This document shows positions 47,801 through 62,800 of a DNA stretch of 64,000 nucleotides, in pieces (the stretch's first letter is position 1; every line of letters starts with the position of its first letter). The stretch spans positions 32,699,001 through 32,763,000 of the forward strand of contig JAMPIT010000566.1 of assembly GCA_026261815.1 (NCBI GenBank), read 5' to 3'. Origin of the DNA: Monarcha castaneiventris obscurior (Eukaryota; Chordata; Aves; Passeriformes; Monarchidae). The notes under the pieces are model-generated. The model was not told the DNA's origin, did not search any database, and worked only from the letters and a program-made list of their open reading frames with translations. The translations under genes and the position numbers were made by a program.

Positions 47801-50800
47801 TGAATCTCTTCCACTTACAGAGATAGTTACTCAACTGTCCTTGGGTATAATCACAGTACACATCTTTAGGGACCTAACTTAACCCCCACAGCCTCCTCAG
47901 AGAGGGAAGAAATAGGAGTTAATAGAGGAAAGTTCATTCTGCTGTAGCTGGGTTTATGCAGGGAATCATGCTGGAAACGTCTCTCTGATGAATATAGCAG
48001 GAGCTTAAGGAACAAAGCACTTTGCCTTCAGTGCATCCAAATTGCTAAGAGTGATCTTTGAGTAGGCCTATGGAGGCTCTGGTTCCTTGGGCAGCTATGT
48101 GTATGAGCTGTACAAGTGATCCACACTCCCTCTGCCCCTCAGACCAGCTTCCTTCCCAAAGCACTGGGTATGTCTTGGTGTGCCAGCATGTCTTGGCTTA
48201 AAGCTGCATCCACCTGCAGGGGCTGAGTATTAATAAGCAGACTGCTTAGACATTAAAACCTAGGTGTTGCAGTATCTAACTTTAGGTGGCATTAATATCC
48301 TGCAGTGGATATTTATACCAAGGGAAAAACATCCTCTCTCTAATATGGGAATATGGGAATAATTCCATTAGATGAATAAATCTGGACTGGTGGTGGTGTG
48401 TGCAGAAGTGGAACTTAGCTGGGGACTTTTGAGGGAATGCTTATTTTGAAGGATGGTAAAGGAATGTTACACTCTGCAAAATTGCAGTTTTTCAACAAAC
48501 TTATGAACTGCTGCTCAAAACACATAAATAAATAAATACTTTTTAGCCTGACCTAGCTCCCTGAGCTGATCAGATATCTTTTGTGTGCGGCCAACAGCTC
48601 CTAACAACTTTCTCCTTCTGGTGTGGAATGAAAGCAATTAATGAGCACTGACGCAAGAAGGACAGGCCCTGCTTTATTTTACCCCAGCTATATTCCAGTA
48701 CAATCAGACACAGTGGAATTACATTCCAACAAACACAAAATAAATACAGAAGTGAATTGGACCTGCTCCCCGTGAGGGCTTCAATTTTCTTTTTGAAACA
48801 ACTGCACTTGATCTTTGTTCTGATTTAAAGAAAAGCCGTTCTCATGAGTAGAATTTTGTTTATTATGCCAAGTGACCTAGGAATGCTCAAGATGAAGGTT
48901 CATCAAAGAGGGTCAAAGAGTCTCCTGAGCTTCATCCGTGGGTATGAATCATAGAATCATAGAAAGGCTTGGTTGGAAAGGACCTTAAAGATCAGTTCCA
49001 ACTCCTTACCCCCTCCCATGGGCAGGGGTGCCACCCACTAGACCAGACTGCTGACTAACAATGGATGGTTTCTTTCACAGAGCAGATTGAAAGTGCTAAA
49101 CTTGGAGCTCTGCTCAGTCACCCACTGGAGAAGTACAGGGCCTGTACATCTCTCTACATAGCCTCTAGTGGGAGTCTACAAGAAAGAGGCTGTCTGGCTA
49201 CTCTGTGCTCAGCTTTTGGCACTGGTCATTAAAACTTGGGTATCGCCTGTTGCACCTATTTAGTAACTGACTACTGGTTTAAGCCTTTCTTTCCCTAGGA
49301 GATGTGTCTTTTGGGACATTCAGATCCTGAGGCATGCTAATTAAGACCATCTGGTCACTTGTGATGAATATGTCTCCTTTTCTGGCTTGCAAAATTGCAG
49401 ATCCAAAATTATTAGCCAGCCTTCTTGCCAAGGACAGTGATGTTGAAAGGCAGTGGCCCAACACAACAAAATTTCCGGGGGTTAAACCTTGGATACAGAG
49501 GATTCCTAGGGGATAATGCTCTCAAGGGGTCCCCAGTCCAAGTAACAATATATTAAAGAAAGATTAAATTTCTGATCATCACATGAGCCTGCAGTCCCTT
49601 TCTCAGGACCTGATTTTCCATCTCTACAAATATATGAATGTGTTGAGATGTTGAGAACTTTGTTCTTGGTTATATCATGAATGTAAAATGCTATTGCATA
49701 CTCCTGCATTCACTCTGCATGGATAAAAAATTAATTCTTCTGTTTGTTATGACAGTGCAGAGTCCTGTTTCATAACAGGATCTCAGAAACCAAACATCCT
49801 CCTTCCCCTCCCTTTTTGGTGAGCCAGGGTAAAAAGAAAACAGATGAATAGCCTCATTTACCGTTTTCGACACGTAAGTTGTGCTTGTATTCATGCAGCT
49901 GAGACTCTCCTCATTGCAGCAGCCTCCACATCTGAACACGTTCACACAGGGAGGCTTGAAAAATTTGTTGGTTGTTGTACCCAGCTCTTTGGCAACTTCT
50001 ACACAGGTTTCCCTTGGCACACACTGGGTCTTTTGCCATTCTTCATCTATGACTGGAGAAAACACCATTTTTATGAACAATCATGGCAAAGTTAAACCTC
50101 TTGATTAGGGAAGCAGAAGCATTATATAAATAAAAATGAAGTTCTGGCAGGCCATTTGCACTTACTTGGATCAATTTGCGCTTATTTGGATCAATCTAAG
50201 GACCAGAGAGAGTCTGACTGCAAAATTATCCCAGTAACTTACACCAGCTGCACTGGCAGAGAGGTTGTTGCATTTATCTGCCTTTAGCTTTCAATGCAAA
50301 TGACCAAAATCTCTGTTAATTCCAGCAGATTTCATAGAACTGCATTGATTTCCCTTAGCTGAGAGTCCCCAGCTCCGCAGTATCTGTCTGACAAGGCTGC
50401 CCCACACCTTGTTCCCCTTTGCTCCAGGGTAGCCTTCCTTATTGTCATTTTATCCTCTCTCCGAGCGTGCCCCACTGCAGACTCGGTAGAGCCTGGGCCT
50501 GAGTGCAAAAGCACATTAATGATTAACAGATTCTGGTCAGAGGGTGTTAGTACTCCTGGTGGATGTCAGCCAGAGAGCACCATTTCCAAATTGCCCGATG
50601 GAATCCAAGACAAACAGTCTCACACCTCAGTACCATCAGGGGGTTCCAGTCTGAACAACAGGAATATGAATTCAAGTGTGAGTCGTCTATTCAAAACACC
50701 GTGGCATCTTTCAAACACTGAATTGTTGTAGACAAGTAGACCAGGCTTGACTGATTTACCAGATCCTGACTGTGAGAAGGAATAACGCATTAACTGCCTG

Positions 50801-53800
50801 AACCAGACAGAGAAAATAGTGACATTTACATAATACAGTCTTGAGTTTTGTCAAGAGCTGGCCCTCAATTTTTTGCCTTTTGCTTGCTTGATTCAAGTTA
50901 TGGAATTCCTCATGAGTCATCAATGCTTATGCTTTAAGTTCTTCTTAAAATGATGACAAACATTTTTCTTCTCTACCCCCTATGTCAGGCTTCTGAAAGA
51001 TGAAAAGCAACTCTTATACTATTAAAAAATCCTCTCCCATTGCAGTCCACCTCCCTAGTATTGTAAAAGCAGGACCTACATTTACAGTGAAGTTCTGAAA
51101 AAGGAAAAATTCTGGATTACTTTTAACCTACATGCTGTACCTTGCCTTCAGACAAACATCTATTTTTCTCATTCCTGACCTTCCTTTTGTAATTTTTAAC
51201 TTTTTCTTCAGCTGTATATTTAAATTATTTTGTTTATTCCTACAAAGTCCTTCCACAGGTTTGATTTGCTCCATTTTTCAGTCATGCAAAGAGTACAGGA
51301 AATAAGAGTTTGATGTCTGAATTGTAAAGAACAGGCATAAATTAAGAGAAGAATAATCATTAAAATTAAAAGAATTTTCTAGAGTATAGTTAGTCTATCA
51401 AAATAGCAATCTAATCTTAACATTAAAATAGAAAATAAAGTATTTGCCAAACTCATTAAGGTGTGTGCACGTAATCACTTCAGATGTCACTTCAATGAGC
51501 ATAAGCATCAATGACCTTTCCAGCTACACACATCCTCACTTTATTGACCACTTCTTTAGCAGAAGGTCTGTTACAGGAACTGGCCTCCAAGGAAGTGGGT
51601 GTCACATCTTGTTCAGAAGCTCCATGGTCACCCTAATCTTTTCTGTGACCAAGCACAGGGCAGTCGCTGAGAAATTTGGTTGTGATACAGTCTCCAGCTT
51701 GAAAGTGCTGCAGTGTTTAGTGACTGAGCATCTCAGGGGAGACTGTGGTTAGATGAAGTGACAGAAACTTTCAGTGGATTCATTGTTAAAGCTTTAGAAA
51801 GGAGGAACAAAGTCCTGAATTTTCCCAGATGGACTTTGGAGTGCTGTGGAAGATACTCAAGTAAAACAATGATGAGTCTTGACCCAAACTTCTCATCAAA
51901 ACATTTTATTAAAACAAAACAGATGCCCTTGGCAAAAAGGTCACTGCTTAATGACTGGAAAGGGTGTGGAAAACAAATACATGTTTATGGGTTTGTTTTT
52001 TTAAAAGGAGTTTGAATACCTTGAACATATTAATATATTAAAACAAAAGTTGTTTCTGTACTGGGATAATTCCACTTTGAACGGAAGAATGGAGAAGATG
52101 GCCCAATGGGCTTTTTTTAACTTGGATTTCAACAACTTGACTTTTAATAAGAAAGCTGACATCTTTGTGTCTAGAGTCAGACTTTCAAAGGGAAAATAAG
52201 AAGCAACCTAATAGCTGTTCCAAAGAGAAAACTTTATCTATATGACCATAGTAAAATAAAACCACAGAACAGTTTCATTTGGAAAGGACCTTAAAGATCA
52301 TCTAATTCCAACCCCACTGCTGTGGGCAGGAGCACCTTCCTCTAGACCAGGATGATTAGTGTTTCATCCGGCCTGGCCTTGAACACTTCCAGGAATGGGT
52401 CATCCACATCTTCTCTGGGCAACCTCTTCCAGTGTTTTCCTAATACCTAATCTAAACTTAGTCTCTTTCAGCTTAAAGCCATTCCCATCACTGCATGCCC
52501 TTGGGAAAAGTCCCTCTCCAGCTCTCTTGTAGCTCCCTCTTAGGTACTGGAAGGCTGCAATTGGATCTCCATGGAGCCGTCTCTTCTCCAGGCTGAACAG
52601 CCACAACTCTCTTAGCCTGACTTCATAGGAGAGGTGCTGCAGCCCTGTGACCACCTCAAATTAGCCACAGAACACTAAATGGCGTACTGACCTTATTACC
52701 TGAACATTATTTACATTATAAATATTAAGTTAGATTATTCTGCCTTTGAATTTCAATATGCCATGTCTCAGTAACATTTAATAAGGTCCCCTGTTGTCAT
52801 GCTGTTTGGACAAAAGGGATATTTTAATTTTTCAGAAATGTTGGTGTTCACTAAATGAGCAATAGGAGCAGAGGATTACAGCACTTGACTCTGGGTACCC
52901 CTTCTAATAACTCTATGGATTTTTAGTGTTGCTGAGTAGAATTATAAAGGTATGTAAGCAAAATGCTTATCGCTATTAAAAGCCATCTTAATTGTTCTTC
53001 ATGTGTGTATTTGTTTTAGCTTTTTTTCTGCACAGAATTTCTGTGAAAACTGTAAAGCCATGCCTGTGATATGAAAACCCTCTTCAGACAGGCACTTGTA
53101 TATGCATTTCTGTGTTGTGGCTCAGAGAAGCAATTTAAGGCCTTTGCTCAGACATAATTTAGCTGAGTAATGGTGTGTGAATGTGGCTAGGGTTGTTGTA
53201 AAGTAGTATTGGAACAAAATCAGCAATGTCTGATTTCCCAAAAGGAAAGTGATATGATAATATCATGTCAGGGTAAAGACAACAAAAAGATTATCTCAGC
53301 CTGTCCTTCATTAGGCTGCAGTTTAGATTTGCCGTAGGATGTCCATTTGCTAGACCAAAATATAGTAACTGATCCTTTGTTTTACATCCATGAATATGTA
53401 ATGCCTCTTGAGCATCACAGCTACAAGGAAAAGTATTAATTCTTGCTCCAGATGAGGAAGTAGATTGTGATTCTCCACTTTCAGTTGCTGGTTGGTTGCT
53501 TCAAAATCTACTTTTCTCTGGAGAAACTTCCTCAAATAGATCAAGGTTAGGACAACACCTTCTTTCTCTCAGTTCCCACACAGACACTGCTGCTGGTGCA
53601 GTGCTTCTGTCAGAGCACACCTGCTAGAAAAGGGATTTCTATGCCTGCAGTAAAGTTCTGAGATGTAGCACAATGTTGCTGACCAGCCCCTCAGCCAGTC
53701 ATTCCGACCTGTTTTTTGTACATTGACTTATCTTTCTTTTGTGGACTGACAAATCCCTGCATAGTACATCTTCCCTTTGGAGAGTATGCAAAGAACAATA

Positions 53801-56800
53801 AGCCTGATTTGGCCAAAAAATAGGGAGGTGTGCTCAGGCTGTCATCTGACATTTTTTCATACAAAGTCATTTTCCTGTAATGCCCTGTTGTTTCCAGTAT
53901 GGGTGGAACCCCCCTACTTACTTAACAGTTTACTGCACACAAATCAAGGAGGGGTCTTGAAGCTGAGGTCAGACTTGGCCACAAACCTGCACCTACCTTT
54001 CAGTGTGTCAATATCATAGAAAGCAGCAGCAAATCTGGTAGAGCGATGTGAAGCAGAGCGGGAGTCTAAGTTGGCCAGGCTCTTGAGTTTTAGCCTGCAT
54101 TTCCACAGCTTCCAGTCCTCTGAGTGAGTGATGTGAAGCAGCTCTTCCAGGCTGGATGCTCTCCTAATCTGCTGCTCTGACCGCTCCAATGCTGACAGAG
54201 ATGTCCTCTGGAAGGAAAGAGGGAAGTCAGAAAGTACTTTACAGCCTGTCCCCAGTGCAGCACGTGGAGCACTTGTACCAAAAGGCAGCACATTACTGAG
54301 GACATCTGGGAAAACAGCAGCACACAGAGATGTCCCAGGCTTTGACAGTGCCCAGCACCAGACTGATCTGCAGAATCTGTGCCCGCATAAATTGGGAAGG
54401 GGTGATACCCACTTCTTCACCCCATTCATCATAGCCCTCAGAACTATTTGACAAATGCAGATTTACTGTGTCCCTGGTCTCCAAGGAGCCTGGTATACAC
54501 TGATCACATCCCTGCTGTGCCTGAGCTGGCCAGTCATGCCAGAGTGAATCCCAGGTCACCCTACAGGCAATCTGAATCAGTTCAGCCAGTGAGCCCAGCC
54601 CACAAGCCTCTGCAACAAGCCACCGTGGGTGCCAAAACTCTGGTTCCAGACATGAGACACCACTGCAGGGTCGGGTGGTACAGCTGGAAGCTGCACCAAG
54701 TACGAGGGCCCACCCACATGGCAGGCAAATGCAACATTCAACATGTTGCATAGTGCAAGATGCATCTGCCTTCTCCCACTCTGACTGCACTTGGGTCATG
54801 CCCAAGTCAGCCAGCATGGCCTCATGTCCAGCCTCAGGGCTGCGGCTCTGCAGCAGCATTAGCACTGTCACTGCATTTTCCACCTGTGTGATGTTCATAA
54901 CCACTCTGCTCCCATTGGAGAAAACTCCCTACACCATCAGTTTGAAGTTAATATTCACTTTTAAAATAACTGTGTAACACTTAATATTGCACAGAATCCA
55001 GTAACAATACTGCTTTCTTTGGCTGCTGCTTTCTGACATCTGTGTTTGTGCCTTTATCAAGATATTGAGTATTTATTTCCACTGACTCACCAGATCTGCT
55101 GAAAACATTGTCTCCAACACAAGTAAGAGGTTATCTTTGTAAATGTCTCTGTTGCACTGGGCTGGTGCTCTCTCAACTGTACTCTCTGGTCATACAGTGA
55201 ACTGTAATTTTTGACTTGCAAATAAAGGGCTGCAGTGCCAGCTGTCATGAATAAAATTCCAGCTCTTTAAAGCAAAGCCGCAGTACAAGAGGCTGTCGAT
55301 GAGGTGTGTAGCAGACAGCAGTCTGAACCATTAGAGAGCGAGTGCTTTGTAAAGGACTGGGGAAGGGGTGAGGGAAAGGACCACCTATAACAGGAAGATT
55401 TTAGATGAGATCTGAAATCCAAGCACTGAGTGCATCTGTTACTTGTTATAAAAACATCTGTGGCATTTATTTTGCAACAATACAGATGTCAGCCTGTACA
55501 CATGGGCCAAGTTAGTTTTTTGGGTATATACCTTGCACTGACCTAAAATTCCCTAAGTAGTTAACTCAGAAAAAGTTGTTTGCTCTCCTTTTATGCCCAT
55601 ACAGAACATTATATTGTGCTCTAGCAAGTTGCCATGTTTCATTACAGAGATGGCTGCTTCATAGGTGAATGATTTCTCATGCATTTCATATGTGGTAAAA
55701 ACTGGAAACCCCATGTCAATACTTACGGACAAATAGCTCAGAAGGAATGTGAATACTTAGCACCAGTAACTGGATTTAAAGACAGATTTGCAAACAAGAT
55801 ACCCAGAATTTTGCTGATCCAGGAAAGCTGAAATTCAGCTTGAGGTCAATGCGTCAATACTTCTTTGTTCTAAGAACCACAGCCTATGTTCACTCCCATT
55901 CACAAACTGTCTCCTCGCTCTTGCAAAACATGTGAGTGTAGGACCAGCACTGGCATGGTAATGGGACCAAAGATATCAAAACTGAACTCTAAACTGAAGT
56001 TAAAAGCATTAACTTTTTTCCCTTTTCTCTACGGTAAAAAAAACGTTCTAGCTGAATCAGCATCCAAGACTTCTAAACTAGACTGAATTTACAGACAGCC
56101 TGTAAAATGAGATTATAGCATTCTGGAACTTAGAAGATATATCCCTGAACTTCTTGTAAGAATCAGCAGTTTGGGACGACTAGCTTGTCAATTTCTTTTT
56201 CTTATATGTCTAGAGGTTTTATTAGTCATAGAATCATAGAATTGTTAAGGTTGGAAAAGGTCTCTGAGATCATCAAGTCCAACCATCAACCCAGCACCAC
56301 CACTGTGTTCACCACTAAACCAAGCCCTGATTATTATATGAGCAAAATAAGATTTAAACCTAAGATAAAAGAGTACGGAGAAAGTAGCAATGCCTCCTCA
56401 TGGTAAGCAAAGATCACTGATTTTATCTAAAGCAAGAACTTGTATTGTTTTAAGGGCTTTCAATTTTTAAAGCTATACAAATTCCATAATGTGGACAGAA
56501 TACGATAAAATTAACAAACTTTATGCCTTCACAAGTACTATTGTGTAGAAGGGTCATTAGTAGAGATCATTTCTCTAACAAAAAAAATTTATCTCCAATA
56601 GGATTTTAATTCTGGCTATTAAAAACAACCACCTCTGATACTGATACATAATAGTGGTACTGGCAAAGCTTGCCTGTGTATTCAGGTTGTTTCTTCTCTT
56701 ACTGCTTTTCATATTTTGGAAATTGGAGGGTATGGTCAAAGGAAATGGAAGGAGCAGTGCTCATTGCAGTATTGCATCAGAAATGTATCCTAATTAACCT

Positions 56801-59800
56801 AACCATGGTCATCCAAAACTCACACAGTTACCACCTCTCTGTCAGATCCAGCTCTGCTCAACTTTGCCTGAGCTATTCAACCCTGAAGTGAGCCTGTTTC
56901 CCCTTCTCTCATCATATTTCCGAACACCTGTCCAAGCTCTGCAGTTTTATGGGTTTGCTTGTTGCCTACCATAAGAAAAGTATAATGGTATTCCTTCTTA
57001 TATTTGAGTTCTTCCTGGAGGGAGCAGATTTTGCTGAATTTTTAACTTCATCACAAGGTGCCCTGTCCAGTACAGAATTTCCTGATGCCCTTTCCCATAA
57101 CAACAGCACTGAGATAAAGTACAGTCTTTGCCGCTGAGCATTGCTAACACTAGGCAAGGTGGTGATCTGAAGGCACTGCTGGTTTTTCAGGGAGGTCTGA
57201 ATCTCGTGTAGTAATAGGTTTTTACAGTGGGGACATCTATTTTGTCTGTGAGCTGGTTACCCTGAGCTCCTTCTGTAGCAAAGACAGAGAAATATAGACA
57301 CTTTTAGAGCATGATTCATTTGAAATCACACTGAAAGTCTTTTTGGTAGGTGACCAGCAAGGCCAGGCTCATCAGATCACAAGAGGTATCAGTACGGCAG
57401 ATCTTTGGTCAAACGTATCTCAACGCAGCTATCTGGGGTATAAAACATCTGAAGAGAAGCACCAAATTTTCTTCCAATCTTGCTAAGTGTCAAAACAAGG
57501 ACAGTCAAAAGCCCCTTATGTGTTTCTTTTGATTCATTTGAGACTACTACAATGCTCTAATATAAAATGTTTTTCTAAAAGCTTGCTAGAGCACACAGCA
57601 GATTGTTCAGCAACCAGAAGGACATCCTCATCCTAATACACTTTGACCATAGAGGTGGCTGTCCACAACTTAAAAGCATTTGAAAGTAAAAGCCTAAAAA
57701 ATGAAATGAAGAGTGTAGAAGGTGAATCAGCTCCATTTGCAGGACAAAGCCCTACAGCCTGAACTGCTTCTGCTGGCCACCCTCTTCCTCCAGCACAGCA
57801 GCACCAAACAGTGCATTGTCATGAAATCTTTCCAAAGCATTCATTTCTGGTCATCCTATTTTGAAAAGGACAGCACCAAATAAGAACATAGAGCCTCTTA
57901 TGGTCTCAGATCATGCCATGGATGAAGTGCCCTAGGGCACTACACATGTCTGGAGACTTCTTTCATATACTGGTGTTTAAATTTAAGCCCTGCTTAGATA
58001 CAGACATATTCTGGCTGACTAAAATGACTTTCTTCAAAGAGTGTAGCTTTGGACAGAAATGGGAATAAATGTTTCCAAATGTGAAATTGGAGGAGAGTGT
58101 TAGATTCAACAGAGTCCCAAACTTATTTGTCATGTGATCTAGGACTTTATGCTCTCTCACCTTGACAGCAAGTGGACAGCAGTTAAAACTAGCATTTGAT
58201 CAGCAGGGGAAATACTCACTCAGCCACAAGGAAAGATACATAGATGTCACACTGACATCTCACGGACATTTCTGGGAGATCCAGCTCCCTACAAAAAGCA
58301 AGAGGAACAGAACCATTGACTGTCTGCTTCTCCTGACTGTAGCCATCTGCACATGCTGTTTCCCTCTTTTCAGATATCCCTACCTCCCTTTTTCAGTCTT
58401 TCTCTGATAACTACAATCCCTCCTTCCAGGTTCCCCTCCCATTCTCCATTCTGCTCTCAACATCTTGAACTGCTTGGATCCCACTATGCTTTTATGTTGT
58501 TTCTTTTCACTTCTTTCCCCATATTCTGCTAGGTGGGAGTCTAATGAAACCTGTCTCAGGCTGAGCTGCTCAGCCTCCTGATCTAGAGGAATATCATTTT
58601 TTTTTCCCTTCCATGCCCTTATCAAACCTTCCTTTACATTGACACAGATTTCAGTAGTCAGCTGAGGTGAGCTGTCACCCTCGTGGAAATTGTTGGTTGT
58701 AATGGTTGCAACCAATACGTGGAGCAGAATTTCACTGCACTTGGCATGGTATGCATAGGGAACAAAATTATTAACTCTGGCCCAAGAAAGCTTAACATAT
58801 GCATTAAGACTTGAGAGAAAAACAAATGAGACAAGAAGTCATTGGGAAAGGGCCACAGCAATGTTATTTGCATGCTCCCAAAACGAAAAAATTACCTGTG
58901 GAGTGATATCACTGGCAAGCTCAAAATGTCCTAAACTTTCAGCACCCATCAATGCACAACCTTTAGTTCACCAAAGACATAATGCTGTTCCCTGTGAGAA
59001 ATGTTTTAGTGGAATTTATCAATAACAAATATCAAAATAGTGGATTTAAGGAGTTTATTCTTATCTCCTCAGCTTGCTGCTGCTCTTAATGTCATTTTTC
59101 TAAGTATCTTATCTAAAAATGGATCCCGTTCCCCAAGATAAAAACCAGATTCATAATTAAATGAAGTCGCATGTTTTTCAAAACACTGACCTCTCATACG
59201 TTCCAAAATTATTCTTCAAGTCAAAGAGGAATATCTGTTTTCCTCTATTTTGGCTATGAACAATCATCAGGAAATGATAACACAAGTTAGCATTGTGATT
59301 TTTGGATAATTACAACTTTTGTCCTTCCAAACGAAACCCTAATGGGCTATCTATCTTCTTCCTAGCAATCTTAGATTCCAGAAAAACCCTAAAAGTAGTC
59401 AGCATTGGAAGGAACAAGAGAAAAAGCAGCGATGCATTCAGTGGCCTTTCCCGCCTTGGACACTGGCTAAGATCAGACACTGAGTTCATTTCCCCACTGA
59501 TTTATGCTAGTCCAATGTTTATCTTATGCCTCATGTCATACCAATGCACAATCCCACAGACAGCCTGCACTGTTCAAACTGGGCTCTTTCCTGAGTACTA
59601 GTACTGACAGTATCCTATGGGGGCTGCAGCTCTGCAGTTTGCACCTTTTCTCCATCCTTGACCTGCTCCTAGATTTCCTGCTTAGAAAAAGTACATCAAA
59701 ATGATGTCTAAGAAAGCCAGCAGAACCCACCCTTGCAGAACTCCTTTTCGTTTTGCATGTGCTGCTCTTTTCAGCCTGACACAGGTGGTCTTTGCATTAA

Positions 59801-62800
59801 TGCTGTGTTTCAAGACCTCCTGGAGGTATTTTGAACAGCAGAGGAAAGATGTGGAGTACAACAGTAAAAAAAAAGGCCAGAGGTCCTAAATTTACATGAG
59901 GACCTATAGCATAAATACACGTGAGGTTGTATTTAAGAAAACAGATGCATGAATTATCTGCATTGATGCTGATGAATAATATTTTGTGTGCAAGAGAAGA
60001 TAAAAATAAAAATTGATTGAAATCAGTATTTTGCTCCATCTGCCCACATTTCACTCTGTACTCAAGCACACTCACAGACCCAGGAAATACATTCTGAAAG
60101 CTTTACATATATGACTACTTTCCTTAAGCCCCAGCCTCACAGTCTTTCCCCACAGTAGGACATAAACCTCTGCTTAAAGCTAAACGTGTAAGAACGCTTC
60201 TGATAAAGAATGTTTTTCTGAGTTAGGGTCACAGATACTATCATGGCAAGTGCTGCATAAATACCAATGGAAATTTTCAACATTACTGCTGTGTCTGGGG
60301 CCAGAACAAATTATTAATGAACCTCTCGATAACCTTGCACTGTTTTATGATCCATCCTCTCAGCAGCTAAGCAATAGAAAGAAGGTGACAGATTTATCTT
60401 GTCAGCGAAAGCAGATTGTGGCTGCATAGCACAGTGATGATTCCCTTAATGCCATTGTATCACAAACTTGGCCAAACAGGCTTAAGTTAAGGTCAGACTA
60501 AAACTTTCAAAATTAACCAACCTGTGGGGTGGAAGTGTTGTCTCAAAGTGAGGGCACATGAGCACAAAGAGTACTGGCAGCATGTGAGCACATTTTGAAC
60601 CTTTATGCCAGTGTTGTGTGCTTTCTGCAGCTGTAGCAACTGCATTCAGTTCAAGAGAAGCCATGTAGAAGACAAAGACTTGATGCAACCAGAAGGTGAA
60701 TTCCCCCTGTTCCAGTGCTGCCTGAAGGCTAATCTTAGAACTAGATTCAAACCAGTTTAAATACTAGGTACATGAGTCATCACCACATGAAGATACCAAG
60801 GAATTTTGCTTCTATGTATGCTTCACCTGAAAACAGCCTCCTTTTCTCCCATGATGCATTCCCCAAGGTGTTTTTACCACAGTGTGTAAGCTGATTATAG
60901 TTGCAGACTCATCGTGTGGAGATAGAGTGCCTACAGCTCCCTGCCACCCCACAATTATCAAAAATAAAAAATAATCTAATTCTGTGATTCTATTCACCCA
61001 AATGAATATGAACTATTTATCTGAGGCTTCTCTTATAGATAATGGAGAAAAACAGGTCCACTGTGTGAACATTCATCTCCTTCTAAAGCCTGTTGAATTA
61101 ACTGTGCCTCCAAACTTCCTCTTCCTCTCCCCTGATGCTGAGGGATGAATTGGCAGGTCACCAGCTTAGCTGTAGTGAGGAGACCTGAATCCCACTCACC
61201 TGAGAGTAGTCAAATGAGATTAAATAACCTCTCCTAATCCAAAGTACAAGCAATTTATACAAGGTACACAAATATAACCATCCAGGAAGTGCAACTGTAC
61301 CAGGGTTAGAAGGACCTGGGACTGTCCGAAGGCCAGCACTGGCAGAGGAAAGCACTCCATTCCCTGCCTCAAAGCCATGGTGTAGTTGCCCAGCCATGCT
61401 GTGGCTCACAGCACACAGACTGTGAGCTGATGTGGCCAGGGAACTGCAAGGGAGATCCCATGGAAAAGTTTTGGTCTCTCTCAGCAAGAAAATGAAGCAG
61501 CTCCTGCCATTGTGAAGGCAACACAAAGAACTACATTTTCCTGGTAAGAACAACAAGTTTGTGCAGAGTTTTTGCAGTAAGAAGACCTATTTTGAGGGTT
61601 TTCATCATTATTAGTAGTATTTTTAGCATTATTGTGTCTCGTAGGAGTTTGGAGTCAGGTACAAACACAAAATAAAGAGATGATACCTAACCTGGTGTCT
61701 GTAACTAAAGCAAAAGGCGAGAGAAAAGAAAGGAAGGCGTTCATCCAAAGGGTGTACCAAGGAAACAGAGAAGATATTGCTCAGTGACAGGCCATGATTT
61801 TGAGGTAGCAAGGGCTCAACCAATGCCAAATTTTATCATAACAAATATTGTCTATAATACAGCATCTTGTATCCTTGGGGGGTTGCATAACAGGTAATAA
61901 AAGAGTGAGAGAATCTTCTGCAGCTCGAAAACATGAGGCTTGGAGCAGTGACTTGCAGCCATATCAACAAGCAACTGCATCACCCCATAAATATCATCCA
62001 TGAGGCATCTAACTCTGCCATATGTTTGACACGTATTAGCAAGCAGTAATTTTATCATCACATTGTATTTCATTTCTGAGGAGAGAAAGAGCATTTACTT
62101 TTCAACAGCTCCAGTAAAATTGTAATTTTGATTCTCTGTCAGCTATGAACTTCTGATATATGAATTTGCATCCCTGACTGTATTCCCTCTGGAAGCATGA
62201 TTGTACATAGTGCACAAATAAGCTATTTTTAATTATAGTGAACATGACAGCAGGGAGACAAAACAATTAGATATTTTGACTTCCTACTAAAACTGTTCTC
62301 TGAAACATGATGAGCTTGTCATGGGATTTTTAAGTGGCTATTACAGTCTTTGTCACTTCAGAAGCATGGATGAAATTTCAGGAGCATGCAGCACTTCGTA
62401 CTCTGCCTTCAAATGTTGTAAACTAATACTCAAATATCTTCTAAAAATGTTTCATCTCTCTCAGTGCAGTGCCTTGTCCAGACTGAACATTCATTTGATC
62501 ATCACAGTTGCAGCATTAATAACCTGAAGGAGTATTCTGTTTATAGTGGGGACAAGTTTAGGCCCTGTGAGGCGAATTTCCAGCTGTCACTTTTTGAAAG
62601 GGGTGTTTTCTCCACTGAGAGCTGTATTGAAAGCATACAGCTACATTATCCAAGTATATAGCAAAAAATATGCAAAGGGACAAAACTCCCCTGAAAAATC
62701 TCAAGGACTGAAGAACAGGCACAGGAAAATTTTGCTTCCCTCACCCACAATGTGTGCAAAACCCCTCTGCAGTCTGGCTTGAGAGTCAGAGAGCGTTGGC

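Larger units (their letters stand above)
47448..49861. other. VEGFD intron 3
   Basis: Contains a CR1-type fragment (48944-49055) and two exact 30-bp direct copies (47767-47796 and 49649-49678). Confidence 0.7.
50053..53996. other. VEGFD intron 2
   Basis: 3.9 kb with a CR1 element (52256-52657) and a 19-bp tandem duplication (about 50158-50197). No other exon recognised. Confidence 0.7.

Noticed and set aside
54293..54904. 203-codon minus-strand open frame just upstream of VEGFD exon 2
   Set aside because: No recognisable domain, no convincing signal peptide, and its frame does not join exon 2. A 36-nt 'intron' that would link an overlapping frame is too short.
55081..55190. Open stretch ending ETMFSADL|GTGAGT on the minus strand as VEGFD exon 1
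   Set aside because: Good donor and phase 0, but no Met, a stop upstream, no hydrophobic signal sequence and no similarity to VEGFD.
58253..58352. Minus-strand frame with hydrophobic MVLFLLLFVGSWISQ followed by CC|GTGAGA as a VEGFD signal-peptide exon
   Set aside because: It would leave phase 2, while exon 2 needs phase 0 at the normal acceptor. It works only with a second AG two bases further on, and the peptide does not resemble VEGFD exon 1.
60827..60997. Frame MNRITELDYFLFLIIVGWQG... ending CAG|GTGAAG (phase 0) as a secreted first exon
   Set aside because: Phase and donor fit, but the sequence is not VEGFD-like and the rest of the exon has no match to the family.
61197..61556. Minus-strand frame ending DYSQ before a consensus donor CTCAG|GTGAGTG
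   Set aside because: No Met near the hydrophobic part and arginines within it. It resembles VEGFD exon 1 only at two or three residues.
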